64,000 nt of DNA from positions 62,001 to 126,000 of the forward strand of contig NZ_QTPO01000007.1 of assembly GCF_003853645.1 (NCBI RefSeq). Direction: 5' to 3'. Made by a program: the position numbers and the translations under genes. Below are positions 35,064 to 44,086 of this stretch, one piece after another; within the stretch, counting starts at the first letter, position 1, and each line of letters starts with the position of its first letter. The notes beneath the pieces are model-generated. The model was not told where the DNA came from. It ran no database searches and saw nothing but the letters and a program-made list of their open reading frames with translations. The DNA is from Burkholderia sp. Bp9143. GTDB lineage: Bacteria > Pseudomonadota > Gammaproteobacteria > Burkholderiales > Burkholderiaceae.

Positions 35064-36224
35064 TTAGAACTTGTGACGGATACCGACGCGCGCGGCCAGC
35101 TGGTTCGACGAACCGTTGCCCGACGTGCTGAAGTAGCTCGTGCTCGAACCGATCTGCGCCTGCACGTTGTTGCCCGACGCCTTCTGGTAGACGACCAGGC
35201 CGTACACGTCCGTACGCTTGCTGAGCGCGTAGTCGAGGCCCAGGTTGCCCTGGTTCCAGTGCGCGGAGCTGCCGCTTTGCGTCGCGTTCGTGTACGTGTA
35301 GCCCGCTGCTGCCGACAGGGCCGGCGTGATCGCGTACTTCACACCTGCTTCATAGGCGTTGTAGAACGTGCCCGATGCACCCGCGGCGATCGGGGTGAAC
35401 TGCGTGCGCGTCCAGAGCAGCCATGCCGTTGCCGGGCCGAAGATGTAGCGGCCGCCGACGCCGTACGTGCGCAGGTCGCGGATGTTCGTCAGCGCGATGT
35501 TCGCGATCGACGTCGAGAATGCCGGCGTCGACTGGCTCGGGAAGCGGATGTCCGTGTATGCGGCACCGAGTGCGAACGGGCCGTTCGCGTAGTTCAGGCC
35601 GAAGCTGTATGCGCGCGACGAACCGGCCGTCGTCGTGGTGCCCGTCGTCGTCGCCGGTGCGCCGGCGAAGTCGGTCGAGTTCGAGAAGCCGTACAACGCG
35701 CCGAACGTGAAGCCGGCGTAGTTCGCGCTCTGGAACTTCACCGAGTTGTTGATGCGGCTCGACGTGAGCTGGTCGATGTCGTTCACGTGGTACGCGTAGT
35801 TGCCCGCGACCGTGTTGCCGCCCGTCGAGTAGTTCGAGCCGAGGATGTCGGTCGAGAACGAGTACTGGCGGCCGAACGTGACCGTGCCGTATTGCGACTG
35901 GCTCAGGCCGACGTAGGCTTGACGGCCGAAGATCGCGCCACCCTGGCCGATCGTGCCGTTGCCGCTGTTGAAGCCGTTTTCGAGCACGAAGATCGCCTTC
36001 AGGCCGCCACCGAGGTCTTCGGTGCCGCGCAGGCCCCAACGGCTGCCCTGGGCCACGCCGTCGTCGTACTTGAACAGCTTGCCGCTGCCGCCGTTCGCGG
36101 TCTTGCTGTGGTTCACGTAGCTGATACCGGCATCGATGACACCGTACAGGGTCACGCTGCTTTGTGCGTGCGCCGTGCCGGCCGTTGCTGCGAGGATGGC
36201 GATGGTCAACAGTTTCTTGTTCAA
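35064..36224 (-). CDS. Gram-negative porin (OpcP-like)
   Basis: A 386-residue outer-membrane trimeric porin. Signal peptide MNKKLLTIAILAATAGTAHA precedes QSSVTLYGVIDAGISY, the first strand; FGRQAYVGLSQSQYGTVTFGRQY is strand/loop 3 with the constriction region, and the barrel ends AARVGIRHKF with terminal Phe. The start codon is TTG (36224-36222): the reading TTG-AAC-AAG-AAA follows GGAG by 7 bp, and no in-frame ATG would keep the signal peptide. A strong terminator follows. Confidence 0.95.
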   Translation of the reverse strand: MNKKLLTIAILAATAGTAHAQSSVTLYGVIDAGISYVNHSKTANGGSGKLFKYDDGVAQGSRWGLRGTEDLGGGLKAIFVLENGFNSGNGTIGQGGAIFGRQAYVGLSQSQYGTVTFGRQYSFSTDILGSNYSTGGNTVAGNYAYHVNDIDQLTSSRINNSVKFQSANYAGFTFGALYGFSNSTDFAGAPATTTGTTTTAGSSRAYSFGLNYANGPFALGAAYTDIRFPSQSTPAFSTSIANIALTNIRDLRTYGVGGRYIFGPATAWLLWTRTQFTPIAAGASGTFYNAYEAGVKYAITPALSAAAGYTYTNATQSGSSAHWNQGNLGLDYALSKRTDVYGLVVYQKASGNNVQAQIGSSTSYFSTSGNGSSNQLAARVGIRHKF

Positions 36225-36531
36225 AGGATTCTCCGAGCGAATAAATGGCGTGTCCAGTTGCGGTTCCGGCGCTCTCTGTGGGCGCTTTCACGGACCGGTC
36301 GCAACTTTATCGGCGGGCCACGTAATGAATGTGACAGCCTTTGTCATATGACGAATCTGTGGTGCCCACGCGACACTGAATTCTGCCCGGTTGTACAGCA
36401 GGGAGTTATACCGATTCCGCCTGAGAGTCGATCGGGATCAGGAATATGCAGATGAAATAAGCTTGGTTGGTGCCGTTCCGGCCCCGTGCCACGATGCGCG
36501 CTTCAACAACGACACGGGACAAGAGGACACC
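36225..36531. promoter_or_regulatory. Porin/MetQ divergent control region
   Basis: A 307-bp divergent intergenic region. It contains an inverted repeat TGACA-GCCTT-TGTCA (36332-36346), a possible operator about 110 bp before the porin start. The AT-rich segment near 36320-36420 probably contains both promoters. No further recognisable site. Confidence 0.45.
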
Positions 36532-37338
36532 ATGCGACGTTCGATCCTGACCGGCCTCGGCGCGCTTGCCGCGGCGCTGGCCTTTGCCGCGCCCGGCGCG
36601 CACGCCGACCCGCAGACGCTGAAGATCGGCACGATGAGCGGCCCCGACGCGCAGATCTGGACCGAGGTGACGAAAGTCGCCGCTCGCGAGGGCCTCGCGA
36701 TCAAGGTCATCGAATTCAACGACTACGTGCAGCCGAACGCGGCGCTCGATGCGGGCGACCTCGATGCGAACGGTTTCCAGCACCAGCCGTTTCTCGACAG
36801 CCAGATCAAGCAGCGCGGCTACAGGATCGTCAACGTCGGGCTGACCTACACGGCGCCGATGGGCTTCTATTCGAAGAAGCTCAAGTCGCTGAAGGACCTG
36901 CCGGCCGGCGCGAAGGTCGGAATCCAGAACGATCCGTCGAACGGCAACCGCGCGCTGCTGCTGCTGCAGAAATACGGGGTGATCAAGCTGAAGGCGGGCG
37001 CCGGCACGAACGGCGTCAATGCGACGCCGCTCGACGTCGCCGAAAATCCGAAGAAGATCAGGATTGTCGAACTCGACGCCGCGCAACTGCCGCGCGCGCT
37101 GCCCGACCTCGACGCCGCGTCGATCAACACCGACTACGCGGTGAAGGCCGGGCTCACGCCGGCGAAGGATGCGATCGCGATCGAGGACCTGCGCGGGCCG
37201 TACGCGAACCTGATCGCGGTGCGCGCGCAGGACAAGGACAAGCCGTGGGTGAAGAAACTCGTCGCGGCCTATGAATCGGACGACGTGCGCAAGTTCATCG
37301 ACCAGAAATTCGGCGGCGCGATCGTGCCGGCGTTCTGA
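36532..37338 (+). CDS. MetQ/NlpA-family substrate-binding protein
   Basis: A 268-residue periplasmic binding protein. DPQTLKIGTMSGPDAQIWTEVTKVAAREGLAIKVIEFNDYVQPN, then DANGFQHQPFLD, and YTAPMGFYSKKLKSLKDLPAGAKVGIQNDPSN are NlpA/MetQ signatures. The signal peptide ends HA-D; there is no cysteine, so unlike E. coli MetQ it is not a lipoprotein. No metN or metI adjoins. AAGAGGACACC precedes the ATG at 36532. Likely ligand: methionine or an analogue. Confidence 0.9.
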   Translation: MRRSILTGLGALAAALAFAAPGAHADPQTLKIGTMSGPDAQIWTEVTKVAAREGLAIKVIEFNDYVQPNAALDAGDLDANGFQHQPFLDSQIKQRGYRIVNVGLTYTAPMGFYSKKLKSLKDLPAGAKVGIQNDPSNGNRALLLLQKYGVIKLKAGAGTNGVNATPLDVAENPKKIRIVELDAAQLPRALPDLDAASINTDYAVKAGLTPAKDAIAIEDLRGPYANLIAVRAQDKDKPWVKKLVAAYESDDVRKFIDQKFGGAIVPAF

Positions 37339-37391
37339 ACGCCAGCCGTTGGCCTGGCCGCGTTGCCGGGTATCCCGCCAGGCCGAAAAGC

Positions 37392-37417
37392 AAATCGCCC
37401 GCGCAAGCGGGCGATTT
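37392..37417 (+). terminator. Hairpin after the MetQ-like gene
   Basis: Perfect 11-bp stem AAATCGCCCGC/GCGGGCGATTT around GCAA, 54 bp past the stop, ending in TTTCGTT. It is a good stem with a short T-run, shared between convergent genes. Confidence 0.75.
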
Positions 37418-37465
37418 CGTTGGTGCGCGCCGTGATGCGGCACGCGGGCCGGCCGCTCAGGCGGC

Positions 37466-38581
37466 TCAGGCCGACAGCAGCGACCCGGTGCGGATCGGCG
37501 TCGCGCCGGCGATCCGCGCGACTTCCATCCCGGCGGTCGCGAAGCGCACGATCTGGCGCGCGTACAGCACGCCCGCCACGCTGCTCTTCAGCGTGATCAC
37601 GCGATCGGTCAGCGGATCGACGATGTCGGCCACGTCCTGGCCGGCCTCGATCCACGCGCCGACCGGCGTGCGGAACACGATCACGCCCGACACCGGCGCG
37701 ACGAGCGGATCGGTGCCCGCGAGCGGCGTGGCCGGATGCGCGAGCGGCGGCAGCGGCGCGGGCGTGCCGTCGATGACGCCGCGCTCGGTCAGGTATTCGA
37801 CGATCGCCTGCGAGTCCTTCTCCGCGAGTTCGTACGACACGTCGCGCTCGCTGCGCAGTTCGACCGTGACGGAAATCGCGCCGTTCGGGATCGGGAAGCG
37901 ATCGCCGAACCGGCCGCGCAGATCCGACCAGCAGAAGCTGTGGATCTCGTCGAACGGATTGCCGACCGAATTCAGCGCGAGCAGCGACGCCTGCGCATCC
38001 AGATAGCGCGACAGCGGCTCGACGTCTTCCCACAGATCGGGGTTCGTATACAGGTGCATCACCGCGTCGCTGTCGCAATGCAGGTCAAGCACGATGTCGG
38101 CGTCGAACGACAGCTTCTGCAGCGCGAGGCGCTGCGATTCGAGTTCGGTGCGCGGCTTCTGTTCGTCGAGCGCTTCGCGCATCGCGGCGCGTACCGCGGC
38201 GAGGTTGCGCTGCGCGTCGTTCGTCAGGCGGCCTTCGATGCGCGGCAGCACGAGCGCCGCGAGATCGTAGAAATTGCGGTTGAAGTTCTGCATCGAGCCG
38301 AGCTCGAAGCGGCCGAGGTGATCGCCGAACACGTGTTGCGACAGGCCGATCGGGTTCGGCACGGGGACGATGACCACTTCGCCGCGCAGCTTGCCGGCCG
38401 TCTCGAGCGCGGCGATCTTGCGGCGCAGCAGCGCGGCGACCAGCATGCCGGGCAGTTCGTCCGCGTGCAGCGACGACTGGATGTAGACCTTCTTGCCGCC
38501 GCGCGGGCCGTAGTGGAAGCTCGTGATCTGGCGTTCGGTGCCGACGGCGGGGGAAATCAGCGGATGGGTCTGCGTTTGCAT
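37466..38581 (-). CDS. Succinylglutamate desuccinylase/aspartoacylase-family hydrolase
   Basis: A 371-residue zinc-dependent acyl hydrolase of the M14-like AstE/ASPA family. SSLHADELPG carries the HxxE zinc site, FNRNFYDLA the NxR-type substrate motif, and VLDLHCD the second His. The C-terminal third (LVAPVSGVIVFRTPVGAWIEAGQDVADIVDPLTD) is a lipoyl/barrel-like domain shared by this subfamily. It lies near an ArgT-type binding protein, suggesting N-acyl amino-acid degradation. Likely cytosolic. Confidence 0.88.
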   Translation of the reverse strand: MQTQTHPLISPAVGTERQITSFHYGPRGGKKVYIQSSLHADELPGMLVAALLRRKIAALETAGKLRGEVVIVPVPNPIGLSQHVFGDHLGRFELGSMQNFNRNFYDLAALVLPRIEGRLTNDAQRNLAAVRAAMREALDEQKPRTELESQRLALQKLSFDADIVLDLHCDSDAVMHLYTNPDLWEDVEPLSRYLDAQASLLALNSVGNPFDEIHSFCWSDLRGRFGDRFPIPNGAISVTVELRSERDVSYELAEKDSQAIVEYLTERGVIDGTPAPLPPLAHPATPLAGTDPLVAPVSGVIVFRTPVGAWIEAGQDVADIVDPLTDRVITLKSSVAGVLYARQIVRFATAGMEVARIAGATPIRTGSLLSA

Positions 38582-38778
38582 GATGAGGGGAGGGCGGCGC
38601 AGCCGCGAGTGATCCGGTATGCGTGGAAGATCGATTGTACGTTGCCTTCCGCGAACCTATCAAACCGCACGCCCGGCGCGTTATTTTTCTTTATGAATCA
38701 TCGGGTTGGAACGTAAAAAATAACCTCGGCGCGGCCCTTCGTTCATGCGTTTTTCGCAGCTTTCGGTCGCCTGCGAGC

Positions 38779-38807
38779 AAAAAAAACGGGCTCCTTGCGG
38801 AGCCCGT
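38779..38807 (-). terminator. Rho-independent terminator of the ABC binding-protein gene
   Basis: Minus-strand stem ACGGGCTCC/GGAGCCCGT, loop GCAA, followed by a run of eight T. It begins 33 bp after the stop. Confidence 0.93.
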
Positions 38808-38839
38808 CTGCGCGTATGCGAAGCGCGCGTTGCGCGATG

Positions 38840-39622
38840 TTACTTGCCGTACACGTCGAAATCGAAGTACTTCTTCGCGATCTTTTCGTACGTGCCGTCC
38901 TTGCGCATGCCGGCGATCGCGCCGTCGATCTTCGCCTTCAGGTCGCCGTCTTCCTTGCGCAGGCCGATGCCGGCGCCGTTGCCGAGCGTCTTCGGATCGT
39001 CGATGTCCTTGCCCGCGAAATCGAAGCCCGCGCCGCGCGGCGTCTTCAGGAAGCCGATATCGGCCTGCACCGCGTCCTGCAGCGCGGCGTCCAGACGGCC
39101 CGCGATCAGGTCGGCGTAGACCTGGTCCTGGTTCTGGTACGGCACGACCTTCACACCCTTGGCTGCCCAGTAGGTCTTCGCGTAGGTTTCCTGGATCGTG
39201 CCCTGCTCGACGCCGACCGACTTGCCCTTCAGCGATTCGGCCGTCGGCAGGAGGCCCGCGCCCTTCTTCGCGACGAGGCGCGTCGGCGTGTTGAACAGCT
39301 TCTCCGAGAACGCGATCTGTTCCTGGCGCGCCGGCGTCATCGACATCGACGACAGGACGCCGTCGAACTTGCGTGCCTTCAGTGCGGGGATCATCCCGTC
39401 GAAGTCGTTTTCGATCCACACGCACTTCGCTTTCATGCGGCGGCAGATCTCGTTGCCGAGATCGACGTCGAAGCCGACCACCTTGCCGCTCGCATCTTTC
39501 GATTCGAAAGGCGGGTAGCTCGCGTCGACGCCGAAGCGCACGGTCGTCCAGTCCTTCGCGTATGCCGTGCCGGCCGATACGGCGAGCAGGGCCACGGTCA
39601 CAGCCGCAAGAATCTTTTTCAC
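38840..39622 (-). CDS. Polar amino-acid ABC transporter binding protein (ArgT/HisJ type)
   Basis: A 260-residue periplasmic protein with signal peptide MKKILAAVTVALLAVSAGTAYA. VRFGVDASYPPFESKDASGKVVGFDVDLGNEICRRM is the family-3 signature, and AFSEKLFNTPTRLVAKKG and RKEDGDLKAKIDGAIAGMRKDGTYEKIAKKYF complete it. The start codon is GTG at 39622, with GAGGAG before it. Basic amino acids are the likely ligands. Permease and ATPase genes are not adjacent. A strong terminator follows. Confidence 0.93.
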   Translation of the reverse strand: MKKILAAVTVALLAVSAGTAYAKDWTTVRFGVDASYPPFESKDASGKVVGFDVDLGNEICRRMKAKCVWIENDFDGMIPALKARKFDGVLSSMSMTPARQEQIAFSEKLFNTPTRLVAKKGAGLLPTAESLKGKSVGVEQGTIQETYAKTYWAAKGVKVVPYQNQDQVYADLIAGRLDAALQDAVQADIGFLKTPRGAGFDFAGKDIDDPKTLGNGAGIGLRKEDGDLKAKIDGAIAGMRKDGTYEKIAKKYFDFDVYGK

Positions 39623-39848
39623 TTCGGTGACTCCTCGTTTTGTTCGATGGGTGCGCGGTTGTGCCGCGCAGTAAGCCTTCGGTCCGGCGCGGCTTCGCGT
39701 CGGACTGTCCGTTTCGCTGCCCGATGCGGGCGCGCGACGTGCGCAAGATTATCAAGACAAAATACCGGCAGGGCGCCTAGGACATGCCCCGATACCGGAC
39801 CCGACGGCCGCGCGTGCGCCGCGCGACCGTTTCAGAGGAAGGAACGAT

Positions 39849-40769
39849 TCAACCGAGCGTTTCGTTGACCGCGCGCTGCAGGCAGGTGACGAATTGCGAT
39901 ACGGCGGGCGTCGGCAGCAGGTCGCGGCGCGCGATGATCGACAGGTCGAAGCGCGGCATGCTTTCGTCGAGTTCGGCCGTGCGGATCCCGAGCGGCGCCA
40001 CCATCGCGGCCAGCGGGCGCGTGAAGCAGCCGATCACGTCGGAGCGGGCGACGAGCCCGAGCGTCACCGCGAACGACATCGGCGAGCGCAGCAGGCGTTT
40101 CGGCAGCGGCAGCCCGCGCGCCTCGAACATCGCGATCATCACGCTGTGCGGGAACTGCTCGGCGCCGACCGTGACGATCCACTCGGCGTCGAGCAATTCC
40201 TCTAACCGGCGCGCGTGCGCGAGCGGGTGGCCTTCGCGCATCACGACGGTGAATTCGGTCGACAGCAGCGGCACCTGCGTGAAATCGCGGTCGAGCGCGG
40301 GCACATGGTGCATCGCAGCGATGTCGAGCGTGCCGTTGCGCAGTTGCGCGAGCGCGTCGGGCACCGTCACTTCCTCCAGATGCAGGCTGACGTTCGGCAT
40401 CGACCGGCGGAAGGCCGTGACCGCGTGCGGCAGCGCGGTCAGCGCGATCGACGGCATCGTGCCGACCGCGACGCGCCCCGACATTTCCCCTTTCACCTGC
40501 TCGACGGCCTCGACGGTGCGGCGTATGTCGCCGAGCAGTTGCTCGGCGCGCGGCAGCAGCGCATGGCCGCACGCGGTCAGCTCGACGCCGCGCACGCTGC
40601 GCACGAGCAGTTCGGCGTTCAGTGCCGTTTCGAGTTCGCGGATCGTATGCGTGATCGCGGGCTGGGTGACGCCGAGTTCGCGCGCGGCGGCGCGCAGGCT
40701 CTTGTGATGCGCGGCGGAGACGAACGCCTGGAGCTGCGCGATGTTCAGGTGGTTTCGGATGCGAGTCAT
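39849..40769 (-). CDS. LysR-family transcriptional regulator
   Basis: A 306-residue LTTR. The HTH LNIAQLQAFVSAAHHKSLRAAARELGVTQPAITHTIRELETALNAEL is complete, followed by a periplasmic-binding-like effector domain with GRVAVGTMPSIALTALP and MREGHPLAHARRLEELL. The ATG at 40769 (MTRIRNH) is preferred over 40877, whose head is basic low-complexity. It resembles the TsaR/AbgR-type group. It sits upstream of the ArgT-like gene on the same strand and may control the neighbouring amino-acid genes. Confidence 0.92.
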   Translation of the reverse strand: MTRIRNHLNIAQLQAFVSAAHHKSLRAAARELGVTQPAITHTIRELETALNAELLVRSVRGVELTACGHALLPRAEQLLGDIRRTVEAVEQVKGEMSGRVAVGTMPSIALTALPHAVTAFRRSMPNVSLHLEEVTVPDALAQLRNGTLDIAAMHHVPALDRDFTQVPLLSTEFTVVMREGHPLAHARRLEELLDAEWIVTVGAEQFPHSVMIAMFEARGLPLPKRLLRSPMSFAVTLGLVARSDVIGCFTRPLAAMVAPLGIRTAELDESMPRFDLSIIARRDLLPTPAVSQFVTCLQRAVNETLG

Positions 40770-41007
40770 CGATCGGTTCGGATCTGGCGGCGAGCCGGGG
40801 CGCCGGCGCGAAGATCGATAGGGTAGCGCGACGCGACGGCGGGCGCGGGGTGGAACAAAAATCGCGGAGCAGTGCACGGAATCGTTTCGTCGCGACCGAC
40901 GGCTGACCGATCAGGATTGCAGATGACGGCGCGTGCGTGTTCGTGGCGCTGCCGATGTCCATCGCGATGCGGCGTATCCCGCCGATGTCGGACGGCGACC
41001 CCGCGTA

Positions 41008-41601
41008 TCAGGCGAGCGCCAGTTCGACGGCCGCGAGCGTGCGGCGACGGATCCAGCCGCTCGCAAGCCGGATCGCGAGCCAGTACGGCAGGAACAGCAG
41101 CCGCGTGCGCGTGCTCGGACAGTGCACGAAGGTTTCGGTGCGCAGCAGTCGCGTGCCGGCGGGCAGTCCGACGACCTCGAACCGCAGCACCAGCTTCGCG
41201 TCATTCGGATCGTCGTGCCGGACGAACGCCGCGGCGTCGTCGATCGTCCGCACGTCGGGGGCCGGGCGCCAGAAGCGGCCGACGAGCCCCAGCGACAACG
41301 ACGTGTCGTCGCGATGCAGCAGCGTGAACGTATCGAAGCCGAAGCGGGCGCGCCCGGCTTGAGCGGGGCGGTTGCGCAGCGCGCGGGCGATGGCCGCCGG
41401 CGATTCGCGCACGGCAAGCAGCGCGTCGATGACCGGGTCGGCGCGCATGTCGAGCGCGGCCACGGTGTCGATGATGCGCGACGGCGACGCGTCGATCGGC
41501 CGTGATTCATGAACTTCGACGAACCCGAACGACGGGATGAACGGCGGCTTGCGCGCCGCGTTCCGCGTGTCTGATTCGCAGGCGATGCCGAACGGATTCA
41601 T
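41008..41601 (-). CDS. Conserved hypothetical protein
   Basis: A 197-residue soluble protein. FVEVHESRPIDASPSRIIDTVAALDMRADPVIDALLAVRESPAAIARAL, then RFGFDTFTLLHRDDTSLSLGLVGRFWRP, and VLRFEVVGLPAGTRLLRTETFVHCPS suggest a SRPBCC-like helix-grip fold, but this is inference. The C-terminus (LLFLPYWLAIRLASGWIRRRTLAAVELAL) is amphipathic. The ATG at 41601 is preferred over a TTG at 41619. Function unknown. Confidence 0.72.
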   Translation of the reverse strand: MNPFGIACESDTRNAARKPPFIPSFGFVEVHESRPIDASPSRIIDTVAALDMRADPVIDALLAVRESPAAIARALRNRPAQAGRARFGFDTFTLLHRDDTSLSLGLVGRFWRPAPDVRTIDDAAAFVRHDDPNDAKLVLRFEVVGLPAGTRLLRTETFVHCPSTRTRLLFLPYWLAIRLASGWIRRRTLAAVELALA

Positions 41602-41718
41602 GAGGGTTCCGGAGGACAAAGCAAGATCGTAGCACCGCGTGTGGATTCGTTACGCGACGCATGCGGCCGCGGCTTTCCGACTCGGCCGGACAACACGGCG
41701 GAACCCCTGCCGCACCGA

Positions 41719-41752
41719 CAAAAAAGGCCTGGAAACATGTGTTTCCAGGCCT
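41719..41752 (-). terminator. Rho-independent terminator of the purine permease gene
   Basis: 13-bp perfect stem AGGCCTGGAAACA/TGTTTCCAGGCCT with a 2-base centre; the minus-strand transcript then reads TTTTTTT (41725-41719). It starts 89 bp after the permease stop. Confidence 0.9.
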
Positions 41753-41840
41753 GGAGACCATCAATGACGATGGTGGAGGAGACGGTGTCGTCCCGATGCG
41801 CGCCGCCCTTTTCGCAAGCGACGTCGCGCATGATCCGCGG

Positions 41841-43229
41841 TCAGATCGCCCAGCCGCCGAGATAGAACGTGACGAGCACGGCCGCGATGAGCACGGTGCC
41901 GACGTTGAGCTTGCGGAATTCTCCGCTGGCGACGCGGCCGATCACGAGCGTCGAGAAACCGAGCATGATGCCCGTCACGATGTTCGCGGTCAGCACGATG
42001 AACACCGCGCACACGAGGCCCGACATCGCATCGACCATGTCGTCCATGTGCAGCTTGCTCACGCTGCCGAGCATCAGCAGGCCGACGTACATCAGCGCGG
42101 GCGCCGTTGCGTACGACGGCACGAGGCCCGCGAGCGGCGAGAAGAACATCACGACCAGGAACAGCAGGCCGACCACCGCGGCCGCGAGGCCCGTCTTCGC
42201 ACCGGCGGCCACGCCGACGCTCGATTCGATGTAGGCCGCGGCCGGCGCGCCGCCGAGGAAGCCGGAGAAGATCGAGCTGACGGAATCGGCGGTCAGCGCG
42301 CGGCCGCCGTTGATGATGCGGCCGTTCTCGTCGAGCTGGCCCGCCTGGCCCGCGACCGCGCGGATCGTGCCGGTCGCGTCGAACACGGCGGTCATCACGA
42401 GCGCCAGCACGCTCGGCAGCACGGCCATCGACAGCGCGCCCTTGATGTCCATCGCGCCGATCAGCGATGCGTGGCCCGGCGCGCTCAGCGACGGCAGCGC
42501 GAAGACGCCGCGGTACTTCACGGCCGGATCGAACGCGAGACCGATCAGCGAGATCGCGACCACGACGAGCAGGATGCCGCCCGGCACGCGACGCTTCTCG
42601 AGCCCGAAGATCGCAGCGAGGCCGACGACCGACATGATGACGGGGAACGCGGTGATCTGGCCGAGCGAGACCGGCAGGCCGGCACCCGGGTTCTTGATCA
42701 CGAGGCCGACATCGTTCGACGCGATCAGCAGCAGGAACAGGCCGATGCCGATCCCGGTGCCGTGCGCGACGCCCGCGGGCAGGTTGCGCAGGATCCACGA
42801 ACGCACGCCGGTGACCGAGATGCCCGTGAACACGAGGCCCATCAGGAACACGGCGCCGAGCGCGACGCTCGGATGCAGGCCCTTGCCGAGCACGAGGCCG
42901 AACGCGGTGAACGCCGTCAGCGAAATCGCGCAGCCGATCGCGATCGGCAGCTTCGCCCACAGGCCCATCAGCAGCGAACCGAAGGCGGTGGTGAGGCAGA
43001 CCGCGACGAATACCGCGCTCGTGTCGAAGCCGGCCTTGCCGAACATGCCGGGCACGACGAACACGGAATAGACCATCGCGAGGAACGTGGTCACGCCCGC
43101 GACGATTTCGCGGCGCTGCGTGCTGCCGCGCGACGAAATGCCGAAGTACCGGTCGATGACTCCCGTGGTGCCGAGGTCCGTTTCTTCCGCGCCGACGCCG
43201 ACCGTCGGCTGCACCGGGGTATCACTCAT
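41841..43229 (-). CDS. NCS2-family purine permease (AzgA type)
   Basis: A 462-residue inner-membrane carrier for adenine/guanine/hypoxanthine of the AzgA/GhxP branch. The opening [37 protein letters not shown] is diagnostic, and [22 protein letters not shown] (TM8/9 substrate region) and [33 protein letters not shown] follow. It has about 12-14 helices. AAGGAG precedes the ATG. A leader of at least 300 bp separates it from the next gene. Confidence 0.94.
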   Translation of the reverse strand: MSDTPVQPTVGVGAEETDLGTTGVIDRYFGISSRGSTQRREIVAGVTTFLAMVYSVFVVPGMFGKAGFDTSAVFVAVCLTTAFGSLLMGLWAKLPIAIGCAISLTAFTAFGLVLGKGLHPSVALGAVFLMGLVFTGISVTGVRSWILRNLPAGVAHGTGIGIGLFLLLIASNDVGLVIKNPGAGLPVSLGQITAFPVIMSVVGLAAIFGLEKRRVPGGILLVVVAISLIGLAFDPAVKYRGVFALPSLSAPGHASLIGAMDIKGALSMAVLPSVLALVMTAVFDATGTIRAVAGQAGQLDENGRIINGGRALTADSVSSIFSGFLGGAPAAAYIESSVGVAAGAKTGLAAAVVGLLFLVVMFFSPLAGLVPSYATAPALMYVGLLMLGSVSKLHMDDMVDAMSGLVCAVFIVLTANIVTGIMLGFSTLVIGRVASGEFRKLNVGTVLIAAVLVTFYLGGWAI

Positions 43230-43656
43230 GAGCTTGCTCCTTTATCAGCATGCTGAAACGGCCTGTAGCGGACCGTCATCAGGGTGTCTCGTATCTGGTT
43301 GAAATAATCGGCAACGTCGTGGGGACGCTTGACGTGATCCGTGTCGTCGTACGCGCTTCGAGGCGGGCGCGAGGGTGTCGCGTCGTACGACGCGTGGTGC
43401 GGTCGACCTGTCACGTGTGCTTTGCCGTAGCGAAGGTTAGGCGAACGGCCCATCACGTCCCATTGGGGGAAGAGCATGCAGCGCATGTCGCAGCGCTTAT
43501 ATCGGCGTGCAACCGGGCTTCGTCGTCGTGGAACGCGTGTATACGCCTAGTTCGAATCCGTTAAGGCGATTATTTGAATGCGGGATCGACGGGCCGGGCG
43601 GGGGCGGGTGATGCGTTGAATCTTACGAGTGTCTTTCATCGAGGCTGCGCAGGTAC
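43230..43656 (-). promoter_or_regulatory. Long leader of the purine permease gene
   Basis: A 427-bp segment before the permease start. An 86-codon ORF (43226-43486, minus) overlaps the permease ATG but has a lower GC3 than its neighbours, so it is not annotated as a gene. The segment is less GC-rich than coding DNA and includes GCGTGTATACGC (43534-43545), a palindromic patch. A regulated 5' leader is plausible; no known riboswitch was recognised. Confidence 0.4.
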
Positions 43657-43986
43657 GTGAAAACGGCCGCCGCGCGAAACCTGCATCCGGATGATGCCGG
43701 GGCCGCGCGCGCGATCGTCGAGTTCGGTACGTCGTTCGGCATTTCGACACGGCACCTCGCGGCCGCGCTGCGCGACCACGGCGGCGGCCGGTTGATCACG
43801 AGCGAATTCGAAGCGTCGACGGTCGCGCGGGCGCGCGTGAACCTGGCGGCCGCCGGGCTGGCCGATCTCGCGGAGATCCGCGAAGGCGATGCGTTGCGCA
43901 CGCTGGCCGCCGATCTTCCGGACACGGTCGACTTGCTGCTGCTCGGCGGCGATGTCGAACTGTCGATGCGGATTCGCCGAGGTTGA
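43657..43986 (+). pseudogene. Remnant of a SAM-dependent O-methyltransferase
   Basis: 109 codons align by eye with the middle of class I O-methyltransferases: AIVEFGTSFGISTRHLAAALRDHGGGRLITSEFE (motif I and acidic SAM ligand), then VNLAAAGLADLAEIREGDALRTLAADLPDTVDLLLLG. Intact relatives have about 80 further N-terminal and 80 C-terminal residues. The coding sequence breaks just after the LLLxG strand (motif post-II) and runs into unrelated ELSMRIRRG. The N-terminus is lost as well. Likely non-functional. Confidence 0.8.
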
Positions 43987-44086
43987 GTCATTGCATCGCA
44001 GCCGGAGCGATATCGTAAAAACGAAGGATCACTGATCGAATGGATGCGGCGGCAACGCCCTGGATCCGGGCAGCCGTCGTCGTGCG

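Noticed and set aside
43226-43486. An 86-codon minus-strand ORF overlapping the purine permease start
   Set aside because: GC at third positions is clearly lower than in neighbours, no family resemblance, and the permease has its own AAGGAG.
43230-43656. Purine or xanthine riboswitch
   Set aside because: No consensus could be matched from memory; left as a search suggestion only.
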